From an uncultured Riemerella sp. (GTDB lineage Bacteria > Bacteroidota > Bacteroidia > Flavobacteriales > Weeksellaceae), in NCBI GenBank assembly GCA_938037185.1, contig CALHQK010000017.1, forward strand, positions 1 to 8,426: a DNA stretch of 8,426 bases, given 5' to 3'. Under the pieces are notes generated by a model. That model was not told the origin of the DNA and ran no database searches. It saw nothing but the letters and a program-made list of their open reading frames with translations. Of the stretch, positions 5,483 to 8,426 are shown one piece after another. A program made the translations under genes and the position numbers. Every line of letters starts with the position of its first letter. Position 1 is the stretch's first letter.

Positions 5483-5492
5483 GTTATCTTTG
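5460..5492 (+). promoter_or_regulatory. lepA promoter overlapping the upstream terminator
   Basis: TATCTTTG at 5485-5492, followed by C, is a perfect -7 box 19 bp before the lepA ATG. The best -33 candidate, TTG at 5460-5462, sits inside the terminator stem at a 22-bp spacing, longer than the usual 19. The leader would be about 15 nt. Confidence 0.65.
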
Positions 5493-5511
5493 CAGGATAC
5501 TGATTTTTGAA

Positions 5512-7308
5512 ATGAAAAATATAAGAAATTTTTGCATCATTGCACATATTGACCACGGTAAATCTACCTTGGCAGACCGACTTTTGGAGTATACTAATAC
5601 AGTGACACAGAGGGAGTTGCAGGCGCAGACTCTTGATGATATGGATTTGGAAAAGGAGCGAGGAATTACCATAAAATCCCACGCTATCCAGATGGATTAT
5701 GAATACAAGGGTGAAAAATATGTCCTTAACCTTATCGATACTCCTGGGCATGTGGATTTCTCGTATGAAGTTTCGCGTTCCATTGCGGCGTGCGAAGGAG
5801 CTTTGCTGATTGTAGATGCAGCGCAAAGTATTCAGGCACAGACTATTTCCAATCTTTATTTGGCGTTAGAAAACGATTTGGAAATTATTCCAATTTTGAA
5901 TAAAATAGACCTTCCTTCGGCAAATCCTGAGGAGGTTACAGATGAAATTGTCAATCTTTTGGGCTGTAAGCCAGAGGATGTTCTCCGTGTTTCTGGAAAA
6001 ACAGGAGCAGGTGTGAAAGAACTTTTGGAGCAGATAGTGGAGAGAATCCCTGCACCAGAGGGCGACCCAGATGCACCGCTACAGGCGTTGATTTTTGACT
6101 CTGTTTTTAACCCATTTAGAGGAATTGAGGCTTATTTCAAAGTGGTAAATGGAAGCATCAAGAAAGGGCAGAAAGTGAAATTTATGGCTACTGACCGCAC
6201 CTATGATGCCGATGAGGTGGGAACTCTAAAACTAAAACAAGCGCCTAAACAAGAGATAAAATGTGGAGATGTGGGCTATATCATTTCTGGGATAAAGGAT
6301 GCCCGAGAGGTGAAAGTAGGGGACACTATTACTTCCGCTGAAAACCCAGCTCCTGCACCGATAGAAGGTTTCGAAGAGGTGAAACCGATGGTATTTGCAG
6401 GGATTTATCCGATAGAATCTGAGGATTTTGAGGAGCTTAGGGCTTCATTAGAAAAACTAAGGCTGAATGATGCTTCGCTTGTTTTCGAGGCGGAAAGTTC
6501 GGCGGCGCTGGGCTTTGGTTTCCGATGTGGTTTCCTTGGAATGCTTCACATGGAGATTGTTCAGGAGCGTCTTGACAGGGAATTTGGGATGAATGTAATC
6601 ACTACCGTTCCCAATGTATCTTACCACGGCTACACCAAGAAAGAACCAGATGTTCCTATCCTTATCAACAATCCATCCGAGATGATGGACCCTACTACGA
6701 TGGACAGAGTGGAAGAGCCGTATATAAAGGCTTCTATCATCACTAAGTCTGATTTTGTGGGGGCTGTGATGACGCTTTGTATAGAAAAACGAGGCGAAAT
6801 CGTTAATCAGTCTTATTTGACTTCTGACCGAGTGGAATTGATTTTCAATATGCCGTTATCAGAGGTGGTGTTTGATTTTTATGACCGATTAAAGTCTATT
6901 TCCAAAGGATATGCATCGTTTGACTATCACCCAATAGGTTTTCGTCCATCTAAATTGGTGAAAATGGATATTCTTATCAATGGAGATATGGTGGATGCGC
7001 TTTCTTCCCTGATATATGATTCTAACGCCTATAACATCGGTAAAAAAATGTGCGAGAAACTTCGTGAACTGATACCGAGACAGCAGTTTGACATCGCAGT
7101 TCAGGCGGCTCTGGGAACTAAAGTAATTGCCCGAGAAACCATAAAAGCCCTTCGTAAAGATGTAACCGCAAAATGTTATGGTGGTGACATCTCTCGTAAG
7201 AGAAAGCTCCTTGAAAAACAAAAAGAAGGAAAGAAAAAAATGAAACAAATTGGGCGTGTAGAAGTTCCTCAGTCTGCATTTATGGCGGTGCTGAAACTGA
7301 ATGATTAG
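5512..7308 (+). CDS. lepA: Elongation factor 4 (LepA), ribosome-associated translational GTPase
   Basis: This 598-residue protein matches LepA over its full length. GTPase motifs are G1 AHIDHGKST (11-19), G2 with RGITIKS (50-56), G3 DTPGH (76-80, with His80 as the catalytic His), G4 NKID (130-133) and G5 SGKTG (161-165). A domain-2 beta barrel follows, then EF-G-like domains III and V, and the LepA-specific C-terminal domain ending in a Lys-rich stretch (RKRKLLEKQKEGKKKMK) and QIGRVEVPQSAFMAVLKL. LepA acts on the ribosome in the cytoplasm, with reported roles in back-translocation, initiation and 30S assembly. The start is fixed by the family's N terminus (MKNIRNFCIIAHIDHG). It is a single-gene unit here, not paired with a signal peptidase gene as in E. 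coli. No motif is damaged. Confidence 0.98.
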   Translation: MKNIRNFCIIAHIDHGKSTLADRLLEYTNTVTQRELQAQTLDDMDLEKERGITIKSHAIQMDYEYKGEKYVLNLIDTPGHVDFSYEVSRSIAACEGALLIVDAAQSIQAQTISNLYLALENDLEIIPILNKIDLPSANPEEVTDEIVNLLGCKPEDVLRVSGKTGAGVKELLEQIVERIPAPEGDPDAPLQALIFDSVFNPFRGIEAYFKVVNGSIKKGQKVKFMATDRTYDADEVGTLKLKQAPKQEIKCGDVGYIISGIKDAREVKVGDTITSAENPAPAPIEGFEEVKPMVFAGIYPIESEDFEELRASLEKLRLNDASLVFEAESSAALGFGFRCGFLGMLHMEIVQERLDREFGMNVITTVPNVSYHGYTKKEPDVPILINNPSEMMDPTTMDRVEEPYIKASIITKSDFVGAVMTLCIEKRGEIVNQSYLTSDRVELIFNMPLSEVVFDFYDRLKSISKGYASFDYHPIGFRPSKLVKMDILINGDMVDALSSLIYDSNAYNIGKKMCEKLRELIPRQQFDIAVQAALGTKVIARETIKALRKDVTAKCYGGDISRKRKLLEKQKEGKKKMKQIGRVEVPQSAFMAVLKLND

Positions 7309-7312
7309 AAAA

Positions 7313-7359
7313 GTTATTTTAATCATTCAACACTGATGATTAAGGATAATTAAAATAAC
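7313..7359 (+). repeat. Competing inverted repeats just after lepA
   Basis: GTTATTTTAAT (7313-7323) and ATTAAAATAAC (7349-7359) form a perfect 11-bp inverted repeat. A nested, mutually exclusive hairpin pairs TTAATCAT (7319-7326) with ATGATTAA (7336-7343). They begin 4 bp after the lepA stop. They may stabilise the 3' end or help termination, but AT-rich sequence forms such repeats easily. Confidence 0.45.
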
Positions 7360-7390
7360 ACAGCCAACAATATTATAAAGAAGCACCATT

Positions 7391-7432
7391 ACTAAAATAA
7401 GATTTACCCAAAAGGGTAAATCTTATTTTAGT
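7391..7432. terminator. Bidirectional terminator between convergent lepA and the DUF3078 gene
   Basis: ACTAAAATAAGATTTACCC (7391-7409) and its exact reverse complement (7414-7432) form a perfect 19-bp stem closed by an AAAA loop. The arms have A-rich left and T-rich right flanks, so the hairpin can serve as a terminator for both strands. It lies 82 bp after the lepA stop and 9 bp beyond the stop of the convergent gene. Confidence 0.85.
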
Positions 7433-7441
7433 TGATGATAT

Positions 7442-8365
7442 TTAGTCTTTTTTCCAGTCAGCGTTTCTTGATGTGTCAGCTTTTTTCACACCATTGCTGA
7501 TGTTGTAAGCAAACCCAAGTCCAAGAGTCTGTTTTAGCTGAGTTTTTCTGATTTGGTTATGGTCATACACTAGATCCAGCGTGATATTAGACGAAATATA
7601 TTTGTTGATTTTCAAGTTAAGGATTCCGCTGTATCCCATTGCGATTCTTTCTGGGTGGTCTAGATAGTTAGAGAACAACCAAGCTTTGTTTGTCAAATGG
7701 ATGTTTTCCATCAATTTCACTTTATAAGAAGCATCTGCATAGAACCCGAACTGGAACAGCATGCTGTCTCCATCGTTTTTAAGTCCGTAGTTTCCTTTGT
7801 ACTGTAAATCCTTGTCTAAAACAAAAGTCATTCTTGCGTTAGCAGGTCTCAAAGTAAGCGTGAAATCCTCATTTGGTTTATAAGTAAAACCAGCACCTAC
7901 ATTCAGGTATCCTGGCGCCATAAAGCTTGAGATTTTCGCAGCGCTTGGGTTGTTCCCATCAGCATATCCATTGTCAAACTGAGAAAGAAAGCTCGCTCCA
8001 GCAGATGCATACCAGTTTTGAGAGATCGCTCTACCGTAGTTTGTGCTGATGTTGATATTATCCTGTGTTTTTCTGTTTCCTAATCCTTGGGTATTATTTC
8101 TCCCGTATCCTAAGATAATGTTATTTTCCCAAAGGTCTTTGTCTTTTTGGTAAGTGAAATTATAGTTCACTCCTACTAACCATCCCACATTATTAGCTCC
8201 ACCGCCTACCCAGTTAGAGAACGCTGCTTGGTTTAGCATTAGGGTATTTTGTCCTTCTATAGACCAGTTTTTAGGTGTTTCCACAACGGCGCTATCCGTA
8301 GCAACTTCCTGTGCAGAAAGATTGGTAAGCACCAATGCACTCGCGAATAAAAATAATTTCTTCAT
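7442..8365 (-). CDS. DUF3078 domain-containing outer-membrane protein
   Basis: A 307-residue protein with a signal peptide (MKKLFLFASALVLTNLSA, likely cut before Gln19). After a short linker come the DUF3078 hallmarks LNQAAFSNWVGGGANN and LWENNIILGYG. The rest is alternating strands with aromatic girdles, such as NVGAGFTYKPNEDFTLTLRP and ISSNITLDLVYDHNQIRKTQ, ending in LGLGFAYNI, as expected of an outer-membrane beta barrel. DUF3078 proteins are common in Bacteroidota and their function is unknown. The frame stays open 20 codons further up to an ATG at 8425, but the ATG at 8365 is chosen: it gives a clean signal peptide, and the longer form would start inside the promoter (8396-8425). The very C terminus (VKKADTSRNADWKKD) is charged and follows the last strand. 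Convergent with lepA. Confidence 0.9.
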   Translation of the reverse strand: MKKLFLFASALVLTNLSAQEVATDSAVVETPKNWSIEGQNTLMLNQAAFSNWVGGGANNVGWLVGVNYNFTYQKDKDLWENNIILGYGRNNTQGLGNRKTQDNINISTNYGRAISQNWYASAGASFLSQFDNGYADGNNPSAAKISSFMAPGYLNVGAGFTYKPNEDFTLTLRPANARMTFVLDKDLQYKGNYGLKNDGDSMLFQFGFYADASYKVKLMENIHLTNKAWLFSNYLDHPERIAMGYSGILNLKINKYISSNITLDLVYDHNQIRKTQLKQTLGLGFAYNISNGVKKADTSRNADWKKD

Positions 8366-8395
8366 TTCTAAATTTCTAATAAAATTAATTGGGCG

Positions 8396-8425
8396 CAAAA
8401 GTATAAAAATAAATTTTAATCCCAA
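8396..8425 (-). promoter_or_regulatory. Bacteroidota-type promoter of the DUF3078 gene
   Basis: On the minus strand TTG (8425-8423), exactly 19 bp, then TACTTTTG (8403-8396), followed by C. This is a full match to the phylum consensus and ends 30 bp before the ATG at 8365, which decides the start of this gene. Confidence 0.8.
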
Positions 8426-8426
8426 T

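Noticed and set aside
5422..5826. Minus-strand open frame of 134 codons over the lepA start
   Set aside because: It is antisense to the GTPase domain and covers the terminator and promoter; no domain or promoter supports it.
6889..7326. Minus-strand open frame of 145 codons inside and just past lepA
   Set aside because: It lies antisense to the conserved LepA C-terminal domain and the translation is low-complexity Phe/Leu/His-rich without a domain; a shadow of the real gene.
8366..8425. Upstream extension of the DUF3078 gene to the ATG at 8425
   Set aside because: It would add 20 residues before a clean signal peptide and start inside the -33 element of an excellent promoter.

Overview
The window reads as a piece of chromosome from a low-GC member of the Bacteroidota, class Flavobacteriia, most likely the Chryseobacterium / Weeksellaceae clade. 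Three things point there: promoters of the TTG-N19-TAnnTTTG type instead of the E. coli -35/-10 type, starts without clear Shine-Dalgarno sequences, and protein families typical of that group (DUF3078 outer-membrane protein, signal peptides ending in SAQ, a three-gene ECF sigma operon). No mobile element, CRISPR array, tRNA or rRNA is visible.

Layout, left to right. (1) 1-474 (+): the 3' end of a TPM-domain (YgcG-like) membrane protein with a glycine-rich tail. (2) 496-1500 (-): a DHH/DHHA1 phosphoesterase of the NrnA type, convergent with gene 1. (3) 1657-2286 (+): an orphan acidic cytoplasmic protein of unknown function. (4) 2499-2654 (+): rpmH, ribosomal protein bL34, with a strong promoter, a long structured leader and a clean terminator. 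(5) 2802-4368 (+): a tight three-gene operon of ECF sigma factor, single-pass membrane protein (probable anti-sigma factor) and secreted His-rich helical protein resembling Spy/CnrX-type sensors, closed by a strong terminator. (6) 4457-5440 (+): a secreted protein of unknown function, bounded on both sides by look-alike terminator-promoter units. (7) 5512-7308 (+): lepA (elongation factor 4). (8) 7442-8365 (-): a DUF3078 outer-membrane protein, convergent with lepA across a perfect 19-bp hairpin.

Most of the window is housekeeping (rpmH, lepA, nanoRNase/phosphatase). The part most likely to hold undescribed biology is the sigma operon. It looks like an envelope-stress or metal-responsive circuit in which a periplasmic helical protein would signal through a non-zinc anti-sigma factor to an ECF sigma factor; this is inferred from gene order and protein architecture. 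The second point of interest is the rpmH leader. Its -7 box lies about 80 nt from the start codon, against roughly 15-30 nt for the other promoters here, and the extra length holds a hairpin capped by a GUAA (GNRA) tetraloop, a candidate ribosomal-protein leader. After adding rpmH, no gene-free stretch exceeds 300 bases.
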